A DNA stretch of 64,000 nt from Arthrobacter sp. Hiyo8 (GTDB taxonomy: Bacteria > Actinomycetota > Actinomycetes > Actinomycetales > Micrococcaceae). A program made the position numbers and the translations under genes. This document shows, piece after piece, positions 29,976 to 40,445 of the stretch. The notes under the pieces are model-generated. The model was not told where the DNA came from and did not search any database. It was given only the letters and a program-made list of their open reading frames with translations. The stretch covers positions 3,100,001 through 3,164,000 of the forward strand of contig AP014719.1 of assembly GCA_001549895.1 (NCBI GenBank), written 5' to 3'. Each line of letters opens with the position of its first letter. Position 1 is the first letter of the stretch.

Positions 29976-29990
29976 GAAACAACCGTCTCA
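29975..29990. promoter_or_regulatory. RpiR-type palindrome at rpiR start
   Basis: TGAAACAACCGTCTCA overlaps the rpiR start codon. It shares the TGAAACA half with the permease-upstream site and a partly matching second half. Its position would suit autorepression. Confidence 0.45.
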
Positions 29991-30014
29991 CGCGGACCCG
30001 TAACTAGCGCGAAA

Positions 30015-30058
30015 TGGCAGGTGTTGCCCTTCTTGAGGAAGAGGGGCAACACCTGCCA
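30015..30058 (-). terminator. Long perfect hairpin between NCS2 permease and rpiR
   Basis: A 15-bp perfect stem (TGGCAGGTGTTGCCC at 30015-30029 with GGGCAACACCTGCCA at 30044-30058) and a 14-base loop. It lies just 3' of the NCS2 permease gene and 5' of rpiR. There is no long T run, so it may be a weak terminator or a processing site. Confidence 0.6.
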
Positions 30059-30087
30059 GTTCGGCGCAGAAAGGCGCTTTAGAACCG

Positions 30088-31577
30088 TCAGTGCTCGACG
30101 GCGGTGGACGACGTGAGTGGCACTTCCTTGCCCTCGGCGTCGATCAGTTTGCCGTTCTCGAACCGGTCGCCGTTCGCAAGGCACGCAATGTCCGATTCGG
30201 TGACCACGCGTCCCGTGCCTGCGACGAACACGGACTGGTTGTCCGAGTTGCCGGCCTTGAAGTGGTTGAAGAGCACGTTCAGCAGGATGGCCATGATGGC
30301 GGCCGAGCTGATGCCCGAGTGGAAGATCGTGGAGAACCAGGACGGGAACTGGTCGTAGAACTTCGGGGCGGCGATCGGGATCATGCCGAAGCCGATGGAC
30401 GCCGCCACGATGATCAGGTTCATGTTGTTGCGATACTCCACCTTGGAGAGCGTCCGGATGCCGCTGGCGGCCACGGTTCCAAAGAGTACGACGCCGGCGC
30501 CGCCAGGACGGGCGTCGGAACCGCTGCGACTACTCGCCCGAGGACCGGCAGCACGCCGAGGACCACCAGGATGAGTCCGCCGGCGCTGACCACGAAGCGG
30601 CTCTTGATGCCGGTGATGGCCACGAGGCCGACGTTCTGGGCGAAGGCGCTCTGGGTGAAGGAGTTGAAGAGGGGCGAGACGGCGCTTGAGAGCATGTCCG
30701 CACGTAGTCCGTTGCCGATGCGCTTGGAGTCGACCTTGGTGCCCACGATTTCGCCAACTGCGATGATGTCCGCCGAGGTCTCGGTCAGGGTGACCAGGAT
30801 GACGATCAGCATCGAAACAATGGACGCGATTTCGAAGGTTGGAGCACCGAAGGCGAACGGAGTGGGGAAGGCAACGATCGGACCCTGGCCGACCTTGGAG
30901 AAATCTGCCATGCCCGTGGCGAGGGCGATGACGGTCCCGATAGCCATGGCAAGGAGGATGGACAGGCGGGAGATGGCCGCGTTGCCGATCTTGCTCAGGA
31001 GCAGGACGATTCCCATCGTGGCCGCGGCGAGTCCGATGTTCGCCATGCTGCCGTAGTTGGGTGCCGCGCTGTTGCCGCCCATGGCCCAGTTCGCTGCGAC
31101 GGGCATGAGGGTCAGTCCGATTGTCGTGATGACGGTACCCGTGACCACAGGTGGGAAGAATTTGATGATCTTGGAGAAGAGGGGAGTGATCGCCAGGCCG
31201 ATCAAGGACGCCACAATGACCGAACCAAACACCGCCTGGATCCCGCCGCCCCCGTGGACGATCGCCACCATGGTGGAAACGCCGGCGAAGGACACGCCCT
31301 GGACCAGCGGCAGCTGCGATCCGAAGAACGGGATGCCGATCGTCTGAAGAATGGTGGCGAGGCCGCCGACAAACAAGCAGGCCGCGATCAGGAGGCCGAT
31401 GTCCTGCGAGGACATGCCCGCGGCGGCTCCGATGATGAGCGGCGGGGCGATGATGCCGCCGTACATGGTCAAGACGTGCTGGAAGCCGTAGGCGAACGTG
31501 CTCCCGATCGAGAGGCGCTGGTCCTCGGGGCGGGCTGGCCCGGACTCTGCGGGGCGGGTTTTCTTCTTGGTGTTCAT
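30088..31577 (-). CDS. NCS2-family purine permease (urate/xanthine)
   Basis: About 496 residues after one base is restored near 30510. It is a fourteen-helix nucleobase symporter of the NCS2 family. Signature parts are AYGFQHVLTMYGGIIAPPLI, GSQLPLVQGVSFAGVSTM and NSFTQSAFAQNVGLVAITG, with TETSADIIAVGEIVG in the substrate helix. Xanthine and urate carriers share this pattern (QN-G motif). Its place next to uricase favours urate or xanthine. A duplicated leader precedes the ATG and includes a seven-codon reading frame whose stop overlaps the start. Confidence 0.85.
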
Positions 31578-31653
31578 GGCAGACTTTCTTGGTTCATGGC
31601 AGACGTCTTTGTCTGGCTAACGTTGTCTGGCTAACAAGGTGGTTTTGGGTATG

Positions 31654-31784
31654 GCCGCCCAACTGACTCGCATTTGATGTCGTTTTGAGGCTCCAAAACG
31701 ACATCAAATGCGGGGGCCCACGCCGCCAGGGTTCCCTGGCCGAGCTTGCGAGGCGAGGGAGGCGGTGGGGACCAGTTGGGCGGC
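31654..31784. repeat. Intergenic palindromic repeat, long form (copy 2)
   Basis: 131 bp with terminal inverted ends GCCGCCCAACTG and CAGTTGGGCGGC. The 5' part is the palindrome with arms ATTTGATGTCGTTTTG and CAAAACGACATCAAAT. A second module GGGTTCCCTGGCCGAGCTTG then CGAGGCGAGGGAGGCGGTGG follows and is shared with copy 4. It lies between the NCS2 permease (start side) and the uricase gene end. Confidence 0.85.
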
Positions 31785-31795
31785 TGTTTAGAGGC

Positions 31796-32708
31796 TTAGC
31801 AGAAGCCGGCGATGCCGTTCCACGCAGCCGGGGCCGGTGTGGTGTTATCGCGCTGGACCGTGGCTTCGATCAAACCGTACGGGCGGTCGGCGGCGAAGAA
31901 GACCTCGTTGGGGTTGTCGAGGCCGAACGGGCTGAGGTCCACCAGGAAGTGGTGCTTGTTGGGCATCGAGAACTTGATCTCGTCCACTTCGCTGTGGGCC
32001 TCGAGGACCTTCTTGCCCATGTCGAACAGGGTCTGCTGCAGGGCGTGGGAGTAGTTCTCCGTGAAGCCTTCCAAGAGCAGGGCCTTGATGTCCTCGTAGC
32101 TCTTGTTGAAGTCGGTCCCGGCAGCGTCGAGCCCGGTGTTGTAGCGCCAGCGTGCCGAGACGTCGGTGGCGAGGATGCGGTCCGTGGTCTCGGGCAGCGT
32201 GGTGTACCGGTCGCGGGGTAGCCGACGAAGCCGGACTGCGTGGTCTTGAGGACGGTCAGGTCCTTGAGGCCCGAGATGACGTGCGTTGTGTTGCCTTCGC
32301 GGACCACGACGGCGGTGCGGACTTCCTGCCCCTTGCGGACAAAGCTGTGGTCGTGTTCGGAGCCGTGTGCCTGGATGCGGTCCCAGGTGTAGGCCTCGGC
32401 TTCCCAACGGCCGCCCGTGACCCACTCAAAGCCCGAGGTGAAGTGTTCGCTCAAGCGCAGGAGGAAGGCTTCGGGGAGCCGATGCCGTCGCGGGCAAAGG
32501 CGTAGATGGTGTTCTTCTGGGTGTCCGTGGCGACGACGTGTGCGTTGTCGCCTTGGAGGTGCGCAGCCTGGAAGTCGCCACGCAATTGCGAGGTGACGTT
32601 CAGGTCTTCGATCTGGTGGCGGTCGGTGTCGCGGGTGACTTTGACGACGCGGACTTCAGCCTTGCCGTACTGGTTGTCGCCGAGGACGATCTTGTTGCTC
32701 ATGGTCAT
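31796..32708 (-). CDS. Urate oxidase (uricase)
   Basis: About 304 residues after two bases are restored near 32215 and 32475. It is the cofactor-free enzyme that oxidises urate to 5-hydroxyisourate. The family pattern is clear: YGKAEVRVVKVTRD with the conserved Lys, NAHVVATDTQKNTIYAFA with the catalytic Thr, FVGYPRDRYTTLPET, and MPNKHHFLVDLSPFGLDN. The C-terminal peptide ends AWNGIAGFC. The first ATG is at 32708 and a second Met lies two codons in. An intrinsic terminator sits 96 bp upstream on the same strand, which could attenuate expression. Confidence 0.92.
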
Positions 32709-32803
32709 ATCCCAACTTCTGTGAGGTGGAACCCCTAAGGTCCACCAATGAAATTAAGCGCGTGTTTCGTACGCGTTTCTGGTGGAGCCGACCCAACAAA
32801 AAA

Positions 32804-32829
32804 GAGCCGGCATCCGTTGATGCCAGCTC
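32804..32829 (-). terminator. Intrinsic terminator upstream of uricase
   Basis: On the minus strand, GAGCTGGCATC-AACG-GATGCCGGCTC is followed by TTTTTT (an 11-bp stem with one G-T pair). It lies between uricase (start 32708) and a 115-base leader-like stretch with its own hairpins, so it ends either a small RNA or an attenuated uricase leader. Confidence 0.75.
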
Positions 32830-32945
32830 ATTACGACCCTGCCTGCTGCTCCCAGGTTACGTGACCTGCGCCACGAATTGAAGAAAGCGTAGCCCACCTT
32901 TGCCAGTGGTGTACATCACTTCTGGAGAATCGTTATCTACTTTCC
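32830..32945 (-). ncRNA. Candidate structured leader or small RNA
   Basis: Upstream of the terminator, the minus strand holds CAGGT-CACGTA-ACCTG, a hairpin followed at once by GGGAGCAGCAGGCAGGG. Further 5' is GTGGGCTACGC. No open reading frame of useful length or divergent gene accounts for the stretch. I cannot assign a known riboswitch class. It may be a regulatory leader of the uricase gene or an independent small RNA. Confidence 0.35.
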
Positions 32946-33025
32946 GAATGTGACCGACGGCGGTTGGCGGCAGGGGCGCGGCCCGCGGACACCCCTTGAC
33001 GCGGTTCGGGAATCCCCTCTACCAT

Positions 33026-33061
33026 TTCCATATAACAAAAAATGTTTTCCAAGATGTGGAA
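33026..33061. promoter_or_regulatory. Operator pair B
   Basis: TTCCA-TATAA-CAAAA (33026-33040) and the near-perfect palindrome TTCCA-AGATG-TGGAA (33047-33061) have centres 21 bp apart. They lie 62 bp upstream of a 58-codon gene on the plus strand, and facing the uricase leader on the minus strand. Confidence 0.65.
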
Positions 33062-33122
33062 GTAACGAAGAGCTTCAACCGCATCGCCACGGAGAACTTG
33101 AGCGCATGAAATAGGAGGACAG

Positions 33123-33299
33123 ATGGACTCGCAGGATAAGAACAACGTCGTGGAATTCCCGGCGCCCGGCCAGGAACTGTACCTGCCGTTCGGCGCCACG
33201 GATCCCGACTTCTACATTCCGGCCGACTGTGACCGCACGCCCGGGACTTTCTCCCGTTGGTTGCGTGCCCTTCCAGTGTTCGGCCGGCAGCGTTCCTAG
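33123..33299 (+). CDS. Small protein of 58 residues
   Basis: ATG GAC TCG starts a 58-codon frame, MDSQDKNNVVEFPAPGQ to WLRALPVFGRQRS, ending TAG at 33297. An ideal AGGAGG lies six bases before the ATG and the strongest operator pair of the window is just upstream, so translation is very likely. The protein is acidic in the first half with VEFPAPGQELYLPFGATDP and basic at the end. It has no membrane segment. I do not recognise it. A partner or small regulator of the purine enzymes is possible. Confidence 0.65.
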   Translation: MDSQDKNNVVEFPAPGQELYLPFGATDPDFYIPADCDRTPGTFSRWLRALPVFGRQRS

Positions 33300-33346
33300 G
33301 GCTCCTGCCCCTGGGGATGAGGGACTCTGCGCAACAGAGCCAAAAA

Positions 33347-33378
33347 GGCGGGCGGCACCTGGGGAGGTGCCGCCCGCC
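33347..33378 (-). terminator. Terminator of the DUF2510 gene
   Basis: A 14-bp perfect stem, GGCGGGCGGCACCT and its complement, with a four-base loop. On the minus strand it is followed by TTTTT, so it best ends the DUF2510 gene. It also lies just after the 58-codon gene on the plus strand. Confidence 0.8.
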
Positions 33379-33430
33379 GCTTCGGGTTGACCGACAAGTA
33401 GCGTCGCGGACAAATATCTGCCCGGCGAAG

Positions 33431-34137
33431 CTACATTGGCAAAGCCTTGGCGATCGTCGAAATGATCATGCTCGCTTTGACGGACACCAGGATCAGGCTC
33501 AGGGCAGTCAGGCCAATCAGTGCCCAAACCGGCGCGAGTCCGCGCTGCGGGGCGACCTTGTGGACGATCACTGAACGGCCCACGACGTAGACTCCGGCGC
33601 CGAGGAAGGCCCATGCCCAATGGAAGGGGCGGACCACCCCGTCCCTTTGCAACTTTTGCCAGTCGAGGTAGGACAAGAGGACGCTGACCCCGTAGATGAG
33701 CCAGCCTGAAATGACCAGCAGGAAATAGGGAACGCTGAACGCGCTGGGATCGAGGGTGGGTACGCGCCGAGCGCCGACATACCGCAGGTGGAAGACCGGG
33801 TTCCAGAGCAACAGGATGATCAGGGTGATCACCGGCAGCAGGGTGACGAGCCAGATGAACGGATTGTAGACCGGCGTCCCACTGCTGATTTCCGGGCGCG
33901 GCGCGGGCTGGACCGATCCCGCGTATTGCGGAGGCCTCCCGTATTCCCCGGGCCTTGCGGCCGCGGGCCACGCCGCGCCGGGCTGAGCTGCGCCGGGCTG
34001 ACCCGCGCCGGCCTGGGCCGGCGGGTTCCACGCGTTCCCGGTCCAGGCGTTACCGTCCCACCACCGTAGTTGCCCGGAGCCCGAGGGGTCCGGGTACCAA
34101 CCTGGAGGAGTCGGCGTGTTGTGCTGGGGACGGTCAT
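33431..34137 (-). CDS. DUF2510 membrane protein
   Basis: About 235 residues after one C is restored in the fourth codon (34125). The corrected start is MTVPQHNTPTPPGWYPDPSG then LRWWDGNAWTG, the DUF2510 motif. A Gly/Ala/Pro-rich linker follows (AGQPGAAQPGAAWPAAARPG). At least four membrane segments come next, such as WLVTLLPVITLIILLLWNPV and FLLVISGWLIYGVSVLL. DUF2510 proteins are common in actinobacteria and are of unknown function. Nothing ties it to the purine genes around it. Confidence 0.75.
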
Positions 34138-34177
34138 GATGTGCCTCCTGATCTACGACCTAATCGAGAGGCTACTC

Positions 34178-35573
34178 CTAACCCCTGATGATTTTCTGTG
34201 CGGCGGCTGAATGTTTGGCAATAAGTTCCGGGATGTCCAGGCCGGGAATTTGCCCGTCCACAACGCGCCATTTACCGGCCACCATGACGCGGTCGGCGCG
34301 GTCCGCCGCGCAGAGCAACAACGCCGCGACGGGATCGTGGCTGCCGGAGAAGCGCAGCCCGTCGAGCGTGAACAAGGCCAGGTCGGCCTGCATGCCGGGA
34401 GCGATCTGCCCGATGTCCGTGCGGCCCAGCGCTGCAGCGGAGCCCGCGTGGCCCAACCGAGGGCGCGCTCCACCGGGACGTCCGCGCCGTAGCGCAGCCG
34501 CTGCAGGTACAACGCCTGCCTCGCTTCGAGGATCATGTTGGAGGCATCGTTCGACGCCGAACCGTCCACTCCCAGCCCCACGGGAACCCCGGCGGCCTCA
34601 AGTTCCAGCACCCGTGCGGTGCCCGACGCGAGCCGCATGTTCGACGTCGGGCAATGCGCGACGGCGGTGCCGCGGCACCCAGCCGGGCGATCTCGTCGTC
34701 GTCGAAATGGATGCCGTGGCCAAGCCAGGTGCGTTTTCCAAGCCAGCCGACGCTGTCCAAATAGTCCACGGTGCGCAGCCCGAACATCTCACGGCAGAAA
34801 TCTTCCTCGTCGATGGTTTCCGCGAGGTGGGTGTGGAGCCGGACATCCAACCGTTCGGCCATGGCGGCGCTCTCGGCCATGATTTCCCTGGTCACGGAGA
34901 ACGGCGAGCAAGGGGCCAAGGCGATCTGGATAACTGCTCCGTCTCCGCGCTCGTGATACTTCCCGATGAGCCGTTCGCTGTCCGCGAGGATCACCTCGGG
35001 ACGCTGCACGGTGGAACGCGGCGGCAGGCCGCCGTCGTCCTCGCCGAGCGTCATGGACCCGCGGGTGAGGGTCGCGCGCATGCCGAGTTCACGCACGACG
35101 CCGACCTCGACGTCGATCGCGTCCTCAAGTCCCGCGGGGAAGAGGTAGTGGTGGTCGGCTGCCGTGGTGCAGCCGGAAAGCAGGAGTTCCGCGAGCGCTA
35201 CCTTCACGGCAAGCTCGAGGCTGTCCGGAGTGAGGCGCGCCCATACGGGATAGAGGTTCTGCAGCCAAGGGAACAGGGGAGCGTTTGCTACCGGGCCCCA
35301 GGCCCGCGTGAGGGTTTGGTAGAAGTGGTGATGCGTGTTGATGAGCCCGGGCAGCAGGACGTGGCTGCCGGCGTCGAAAGTTTCATGGCACGGCGCGGAA
35401 GGGCGCTTTCCTGCGGGGACGAGCTCGGCGATTTTCCCATCGCTGACCACGATGCCGCCGCGGGCGTCGAGGCCGTTTGCGGTGAACACATCGAGGGGAT
35501 TCTTGATCCAGAGCCGGGAAGCGGCCGGGTCTGTTGCGGGGGCTGCTGGCTGGAAATCGGATGTCGGGGACAC
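34178..35573 (-). CDS. 8-oxoguanine deaminase-type amidohydrolase
   Basis: About 465 residues after two bases are restored near 34445 and 34670. It is a metal-dependent amidohydrolase of the ATZ/TRZ group. It has the HxH in LPGLINTHHHFYQTLTRAWG, then LHTHLAET, TWLGHGIHF and GLGVDGSASND. The stretch TRGSMTLGEDDGGLPPRS is typical of bacterial 8-oxoguanine deaminases, which turn oxidised guanine into urate. The GTG at 35573 follows AAGGA; the long in-frame extension to 35747 is unlikely because it runs through the operator. It is divergent from the guanine-deaminase-like gene. Confidence 0.82.
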
Positions 35574-35741
35574 GGGGATCCTTGTCTGGTCGGCGTAGTT
35601 GCGTTCCAGCTCAGTGGTTCCTGTCTGCTGATCCAGGTTCCGGAGGTCAACCCTGCCGGTGGCACCCAGCGTAAGTGGCTCCCGAAATGCGTCAATGTGA
35701 CCGGCGCGAGATACGGGCCGCTGCCCGGCGCTAAACGCAAA

Positions 35742-35777
35742 TTTCACATGTCGAAACTTTTTTTCCAGAAACTATGG
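35742..35777. promoter_or_regulatory. Operator pair C
   Basis: TTTCA-CATGT-CGAAA (35742-35756) and TTCCA-GAAAC-TATGG (35763-35777), centres 21 bp apart. They sit between the divergent 8-oxoguanine deaminase (start 35573) and guanine-deaminase-like (start 35959) genes. Confidence 0.6.
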
Positions 35778-35958
35778 CGCGGCTCACAACTCCGGTGCTA
35801 ATCTCAATTTGCCAAAGGCGGGCACCCGGACTCCGGGAAGCTATCTACCAGGCGAAACCTTCAAAAGCACATGCTGAAGCCTGGTAATCGCAGCACTGGT
35901 CTGTCATGTTCAGATGCCTCCCTGGTTACAGGCTTCCTCAGCACTAAGGAAGTCGCAC

Positions 35959-36461
<503 letters not shown>

Positions 36462-36466
36462 TGAAA

Positions 36467-38037
36467 ATGACAATCCTGGACCCCGCAGAAATGCGAACGG
36501 CAACTGAAAAGCAGGCTGCGCCTTCCGGTGCAGGGCAGACAGAGGCACGCGAAAAGCACACGGCAACCGGACTGGCACAGCGGGGCAGCAGCCCCAAGCC
36601 ACCGGCGTCGAACTCCTTCCTGGATCGTTTCTTCCAGATCACCAAGCGTGGCTCCACGCTGGCCCGCGAATTCCGCGGCGGCATCGTCACGTTCTTCACG
36701 ATGGCCTACATCGTTATCCTCAACCCACTGATCCTGGGCGGATTCTCCGCCCAGAACGCACCCACGGACGTGGCCGGCGGATGGTTGTCCGCGGCACAGG
36801 TGGGGGCAGTCACCGGCCTGACCGCAGGTGTCATGACGGTCCTCTTCGGCCTGATTGCGAACATGCCGTTCGGGCTCGCAGCGGGCCTGGGAATCAACTC
36901 CTTCCTGGCAGTAGCCGTCATCCATGAGGTCACCTGGCCGGAAGCCATGGGCCTGGTGGTCATCAACGGCATCCTGATTGTCCTGTTCGGCGTCACGGGC
37001 GCCCGGACCGCGATCTTCAAGGCCGTCCCCAAGGAACTCAAGGCCGCCATCACCGTTGGCATCGGCCTGTTCATCGCCTTCATCGGCTTCGTCGATTCCG
37101 GCTTCGTCCGCGCCACCAAAGGCGGACCGCCGGTTCAACTCGGCAACGATGGTTCCATCACCTCAATACCAACCCTTGTTTTCATTGTCGGTCTGCTGGT
37201 CATGGGAATCCTCGTGGCCCGCAAGATCCAGGGCGGCCTCCTGATCGGAATCGTCGCCACCACAGTCCTCGCCGCCGTCGTCGAGGCCGTCATGCACATC
37301 GGGCCTGGCAGCGCCGCCAATCCCGGTGGCTGGCACCTCAACACCCCGGTACTGTCCGGCCAGTTGGTTTCGGCCCCGGACTTCAGCCTGGTGGGCCACT
37401 TCGACCTCTTCGGTTCGTTCTCGAGGATTGGCGGCCTGGCGGCCACGATGCTGGTGTTCACCCTGGTGTTCACCAACTTCTTCGACGCCATGGGCACCAT
37501 GACCGGCCTCGCCAAGAGCGCCGGAGTGGCTTACAAGGACGGAACATTCCCCAAGCTCAAGTCGGCCTTCATCGTCGAAGGCCTGGGTGCGGTGGCGGGC
37601 GGCGCGACGTCGGGCTCGTCCAACACCGTGTACATCGACTCCGCTGCCGGGATTGGCGAAGGCGCCCGCACCGGGCTGGCGTCGGTAGTCACCGGGCTGC
37701 TGTTCCTGGGTTCGATGTTCCTGACCCCGCTCACCAGCGTAGTTCCGCTCGAGGTCGCAGCCGCGGCCCTGGTAGTGGTGGCGCCATGATGATGGCCCAG
37801 ATCCGCGAGATCAAGTTCTCCAAGTTCTCCGTGGCACTGCCCGCCTTCCTCACCATCGTCACCATGCCGCTGACGTACTCCATCGCCAACGGCATCGGCG
37901 TCGGATTCATCTCCTGGGCCGTGATCCACGGGGCTTCAGGGAAGGGCAAGAAGGTCCATCCCCTCATGTGGGTAGTGACCGTCGGCTTCCTGATCTACTT
38001 CGCCCGCGGGCCGATCAGCTCGCTCATGGGAGGATAG
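36467..38037 (+). CDS. AzgA-type NCS2 purine permease
   Basis: About 523 residues after one G is restored near 37783. It is a hypoxanthine/adenine/guanine carrier of the AzgA branch. Key parts are REFRGGIVTFFTMAYIVILN, MPFGLAAGLGINSFLAVAV, FTNFFDAMGTMTGLAKSAG and GATSGSSNTVYIDSAAGIGE. The ATG is 15 bp after the deaminase stop, so transport and deamination of guanine are linked. A terminator hairpin follows at 38160. The first 50 residues are a polar extension rich in Ala, Glu and Lys. Confidence 0.88.
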
Positions 38038-38159
38038 CCGGCCGTTGAGACGGCGGTCCGGCCGCAAGACACCGCAATGAATAGGCGTCCGCCGATCGTC
38101 ACCAACCGCATCAAGCGGACGACGACGGCGGGCGGCGGTGAAGTGCGGCCGCTCCGCTA

Positions 38160-38197
38160 AGGACCGGGGTGGGAAATGAGAGGCCCGCCCCGGTCCT
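38160..38197 (+). terminator. Terminator hairpin after azgA
   Basis: AGGACCGGGG (38160-38169) pairs with CCCCGGTCCT (38188-38197), followed by CTTCAC. It lies 120 bp after the permease stop and 130 bp before xdhC. It marks the end of the deaminase-permease operon, although the T run is short. Confidence 0.6.
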
Positions 38198-38327
38198 CTT
38201 CACGCAACGGGCTGCCTGTTTACCCGAAGCTCTCCTGTACAGACGCAAGGAATGAGAATATGAGGCAAGATCGCACACTGCCCCGGGCGGGTCTCCGGTC
38301 CGGGACCTCGGTAAAGGAGGTGTTGCC

Positions 38328-39516
38328 ATGCTGGAATTGATGCCCTCGCTGGGCACATGGCGGCCGCGGTCTCCGGGCAGCGATGCGCCGTCGCCACCAT
38401 CGTGGCCGCGGGAGGCTCGGTGCCCCGGCCCCTCGGCACGTCCATGCTGGTTTCCGAACACGGCGATGTCCTTGGCAGCCTCTCCGGGGGCTGCGTGGAA
38501 GGCGCCGTGGTGGAGGCTGCCCTTCAAGCAATGCGCGACGGCGGCAGCCGCCTTGAGTCGTTCGGCTACAGCGCCGAGGACGCGTTCGCCGTCGGGCTCA
38601 CGTGTGGCGGCGAGTTGGAAGTCCACATCCAGCCGACCGGGCCCGCCGGCCTGGATTTGGCCTTGTTGAATGCCGCTTCAGGAGGCTCTTCCCTGGCACT
38701 CATCCGCCGGCTTGACGCTGCGGGAGGCGCCGTCGTCGTTCCTGATCCGGCGCGATTTTCCGCCGCTGGTTCGCGGGAACTTTCAGACCTTCTTGGCGGG
38801 GATGACGCCGTGATCCGCGCGGCCGCGGCCCAGCTAGAACCCCTTCTGCATGGAGGCCGTGCTGGCCTGGTGCGGCTCGCCCCGGCCGAAGGCTGCGGAG
38901 GTTCCGTGCCGGAAGCCGAACCCATCACCCTGTTCGTGGAAACCCGCTTGCCCGCGGCCCGCATGCTGATCTTTGGCGCCAACGACTTCGGCGCGGCATT
39001 GCTCCCCGCCGGGAAACTCCTGGGCTACGAGGTCACTCTGTGCGATGCGCGGCCCGCTTTTTCGAGCCAGGGCCGTTTCCTCGGCGCCGACCACCTCGTC
39101 ACGGACTGGCCGCACCGCTACCTTGCCGCGGAAGCAGCCGCCGGCCGGATCGATTCCCGCACGGTGGTGTGCGTGCTGACCCACGATCCCAAATTCGATA
39201 TTCCCCTGCTGGAAACAGCCTCGATCTGGATCTCGCCTATGTGGGAGCCATGGGTTCCAGGCGCAGCCACCGGCAGCGGATCGATGGACTGCTTGCCTGC
39301 GGCATCCCGGTCGAGTCCCTCGAACGCCTGCATTCGCCGATCGGACTGGATCTCGGCGCCGTGACTCCGGCGGAAGTGGCGGTTTCCATTACCGCCGAAG
39401 TCCTCGCGTCCCGCGCGCCGCGCCCGGCCTCCGCCGTGGGTTCGCTCAAGGACGGCGCAGGACCGATCCATCAGACCAACACCCCCGAGCAAAGCAAGGT
39501 GACCCCATGGACATGA
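38328..39516 (+). CDS. xdhC: XdhC-type molybdenum cofactor insertion protein
   Basis: About 396 residues after two bases are restored near 38345 and 39215. XdhC proteins bind molybdenum cofactor, protect it during sulfuration and deliver it to xanthine dehydrogenase. The N-terminal domain has ATIVAAGGSVPRPLGTSML and GSLSGGCVEGAVVEAA, including the conserved Cys. The C-terminal NAD-binding-like fold has MLIFGANDFGAALL and LDLAYVGAMGSRRSHRQRID. AAGGAGG precedes the ATG. The gene overlaps the next start by 10 bp. It is the first gene of the xdh operon. Confidence 0.9.
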
Positions 39517-40443
39517 ACACCATCGAGTCCGTGGTTGCCACCACGGATCCAGGCCAGTGGCGCGAGGGCGACGCCTGGCTTGCCGGCGGCACGGTCCTGT
39601 TCTCCTACGGCAGCCCGGTAGGCAGCGAAGAGCCCCTCAAACGGTTGCTCGATCTGGGGCAAGCAGGCTGGCCGGCCGTCACCGTGGGCGACGCAGGCAT
39701 TGAACTGGCCGCCACCTGCACCGTCGCCGAGCTTTACGCCCTGCCCGTGTCGGACGCCGTGGCTGGCCGGAACTGGCCGGGACTGGATCTTTTCCGTCCG
39801 TGCTGCGACTCTTTCGTAGCCTCGTTCAAGGTGTGGAACATGTCCACCGTTGGCGGTAATGTGTGCACAGCCCTCCCGCCGGGCCCATGATTTCGCTGTG
39901 CGCCGGCCTGGATGCGAGGGCCACCATCCTCGGACGCCACGGCAGCAGCCGTACCGTTCCAGTCGCCGAATTCGTCACCGGGGACGGGAAAAACTGCCTG
40001 GCCCCAGGCGAGCTCCTGCGCAGCATCCAGCTCCCGGCGGCGGCCTTGGCTGCGAAGGTCGCCTTCCGCCGGCTCTCCCTCAGCAACCTCGGGCGATCCG
40101 GGTGCTGCTGATCGGAAGGCTCGACGCCGATGGCGGCTTCGTCCTCACCGTTACCGCCGCGACCAAACGGCCCGTGCAGCTGCGGTTCGCCGCCGCGGAG
40201 GCTCCCGACGCCGGGCGGCTGGCCGCCGCCGTCGGGCATTCAATCCCTGCGGAGCTGTACCACGACGACATCCACGGGCTCCCGGAATGGCGCCGCGACA
40301 TGACGTTCCGCCTTGCGGAGGAGATCCGGACGGAGTTGCTTGATCCGGTTCCGGCCGGACCGCCCACCGTCTCGGGCGATTTCTGGCCGCCGCACGCCAC
40401 CTCGCCGCAACCATCCACCCAAGCCGCACAGAAGGAGGCCTGA
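39507..40443 (+). CDS. Xanthine dehydrogenase FAD-binding subunit
   Basis: About 312 residues after two bases are restored near 39885 and 40095. This is the CO-dehydrogenase flavoprotein type of subunit that passes electrons from the iron-sulfur clusters to the acceptor. The FAD-binding parts are [20 protein letters not shown], then [19 protein letters not shown] at the second FAD motif. The C-terminal domain ends [27 protein letters not shown] lies before the ATG, which is inside the xdhC end. The next gene starts 3 bp after this stop. Confidence 0.88.
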
Positions 40444-40445
40444 GC

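Noticed and set aside
30091..31056. Long plus-strand frames opposite the permease, uricase, malic enzyme and aceE genes
   Set aside because: They are mirror frames of high-GC coding sequence with no family motifs, ribosome sites or sensible composition.
32717..32731. A TTCTG-N5-TGGAA site 9 bp upstream of the uricase ATG
   Set aside because: It fits the operator consensus partly, but no second site lies at 21 bp (the nearest half-match is 22 bp away), so it was not counted in the set.
32830..32945. Similarity of the uricase leader to SRP RNA or the ZTP riboswitch
   Set aside because: A GGGAGC after a short hairpin is shared with ZTP leaders and AGCAG with SRP RNA, but the other conserved segments (CCGCCTGGGCA, GGAA loop) are absent.
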